From contig JAFGFO010000113.1 in assembly GCA_016931085.1 (NCBI GenBank), forward strand, positions 1 through 5,437: DNA of 5,437 nt, given 5' to 3'. This DNA comes from Thermoflexales bacterium (lineage in GTDB: Bacteria; Chloroflexota; Anaerolineae; Fen-1058). Both the position numbers and the translations under genes were made by a program. The notes below the pieces were generated by a model. That model was not told the origin of the DNA, did not search any database, and worked only from the letters and a program-made list of their open reading frames with translations. Below, piece after piece: positions 4,712 through 5,437 of the stretch. Within the stretch, counting starts at the first letter, position 1. Each line of letters begins with the position of its first letter.

Positions 4712-5437
4712 ATGTCGTACAAGGTTTTCTTTGTCGAGGACGAGATTGTGGCCCGCGAGGGCATCCGAGATAACGTTGACTGGGAGGCCCACGGTTTTGA
4801 ATTTTGCGGCGATGCTCCCGACGGCGAAATGGCCTTGCCACTCCTGCAAACGGTCAACCCGGACGTTCTGATCACCGACATCAAGATGCCATTCATGGAT
4901 GGCTTGCAGCTTTGCAAGATCGTTCGAGAACGCATGCCATCGGTAAAAATCATTATTCTCAGCGGGCACGATGAATTCGAGTACGCCAAGGAAGCGATCA
5001 AGCTGGGAGTTACAGAGTATCTCCTGAAACCTGTCAGCGTACAGGATTTGCACAATGTGCTGCAGAAGGTTGCCTCACAACTTGAGCAGGAGAGAAAAGA
5101 ACAAGAGACCTTGCGAGAGTTGGAGGAAAGTAACCAGGCCACCCTCAGAGAAAATCTTCTGCTCAAGCTGGTGATGGGGGCGCTTTCCTCGGCGGAAGCC
5201 ATTGAGAAAGGTCAAGTCTTGGGCATCGAGTTCATCGCTAGATACTACCTGGTCGTTGTCATCAAAGTGGAGCTCTGCGACTCCTTGAAACGATTCGGCT
5301 ATCATGACTATTGGCAAGTCCAACAAATCGTATCAAGCCTGGTGGGAAACAATCCGGACGTTTTTTTGCTGAAAAAGGACATGGAAGAGCTCGTGCTGGT
5401 CATGAAAGGGAACACGCTTGAATATTTGCAGGAGGAG
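4712..5437 (+). CDS. Response regulator, YesN/AraC-type, N-terminal part (runs off the window)
   Basis: The first 242 codons of a two-component response regulator. Residues 3-120 are a complete receiver domain: acidic pair E9-D10, phosphorylated D56 in 'LITDIKMPFMDG', switch S84 in 'ILSGHDEFEYAKEAI', and K106-P107 in 'YLLKPV'. 'SGHDEFEYAKEAIKLGVTEYLLKPV' is typical of the YesN family, which ends in an AraC-type helix-turn-helix pair. A charged helix with coiled-coil character (about 117-150) follows, then a linking domain starting 'VLGIEFIARYYLVVVIKVE'. The DNA-binding part lies beyond the edge, so the class is inferred from the receiver. YesN-type regulators usually pair with a YesM-type sensor kinase and often control sugar ABC transporters. 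Neither is in view. There is no good Shine-Dalgarno (only GGGT six bases away), so coupling to the preceding ORF may drive translation. Confidence 0.9.
   Translation, partial: MSYKVFFVEDEIVAREGIRDNVDWEAHGFEFCGDAPDGEMALPLLQTVNPDVLITDIKMPFMDGLQLCKIVRERMPSVKIIILSGHDEFEYAKEAIKLGVTEYLLKPVSVQDLHNVLQKVASQLEQERKEQETLRELEESNQATLRENLLLKLVMGALSSAEAIEKGQVLGIEFIARYYLVVVIKVELCDSLKRFGYHDYWQVQQIVSSLVGNNPDVFLLKKDMEELVLVMKGNTLEYLQEE

Noticed and set aside
4312..5202. 296-codon minus-strand frame opposite the response regulator
   Set aside because: Serine-rich antisense shadow of the receiver domain. The plus strand shows D10, D56, S84 and K106 of a receiver.

Overview
The window (roughly 55-60% G+C by eye) looks like ordinary bacterial chromosome. 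The organism is uncertain. Bacterial TrmB-type and WYL regulators, a spore-photolyase-like (SPL) radical SAM protein and a YesN-type response regulator together would fit Chloroflexota (Anaerolineae-like) or another mixed-content phylum. This is inference from gene content only. Promoters are close to the sigma70 consensus. TGA serves as a normal stop for two genes here, so the standard bacterial code applies.

Left edge, minus strand (1-201): the first 67 codons of a thioredoxin-fold peroxiredoxin. Its frame is interrupted only by one TGA (64-66), exactly where the catalytic peroxidatic cysteine of the PxxxTxxC motif belongs. The conserved sequence continues in frame on the far side. A stem-loop with SECIS-like geometry (14-54) follows the TGA. 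This is best read as a selenocysteine-containing peroxiredoxin that an automatic annotation would split or discard. It is the main finding of the window. The gene has its own promoter, a palindromic hairpin in the leader and a strong ribosome-binding site.

Middle: upstream of the peroxiredoxin on the same strand lies a TrmB-family regulator (330-1136) with a near-perfect promoter and a palindrome at its expected start of transcription. A divergently transcribed WYL-domain regulator (1295-2257) has an extended -10 promoter with a palindrome upstream. It converges on, and overlaps by 19 bp, an SPL-family radical SAM protein on the minus strand (2239-3108). That gene's -10 box lies so close to its ATG that the mRNA may be leaderless.

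Right: divergent from the radical SAM gene is an alpha/beta hydrolase of the dienelactone hydrolase/acetyl-xylan-esterase-like type (3226-4368). A perfect consensus promoter then precedes a 289-base segment with a small, doubtful ORF (4447-4707), followed after 4 bases by a YesN-like response regulator (4712 onward) that runs off the window. The genes do not form one obvious pathway. The window reads as several independent one- or two-gene transcription units, three of which encode regulators.
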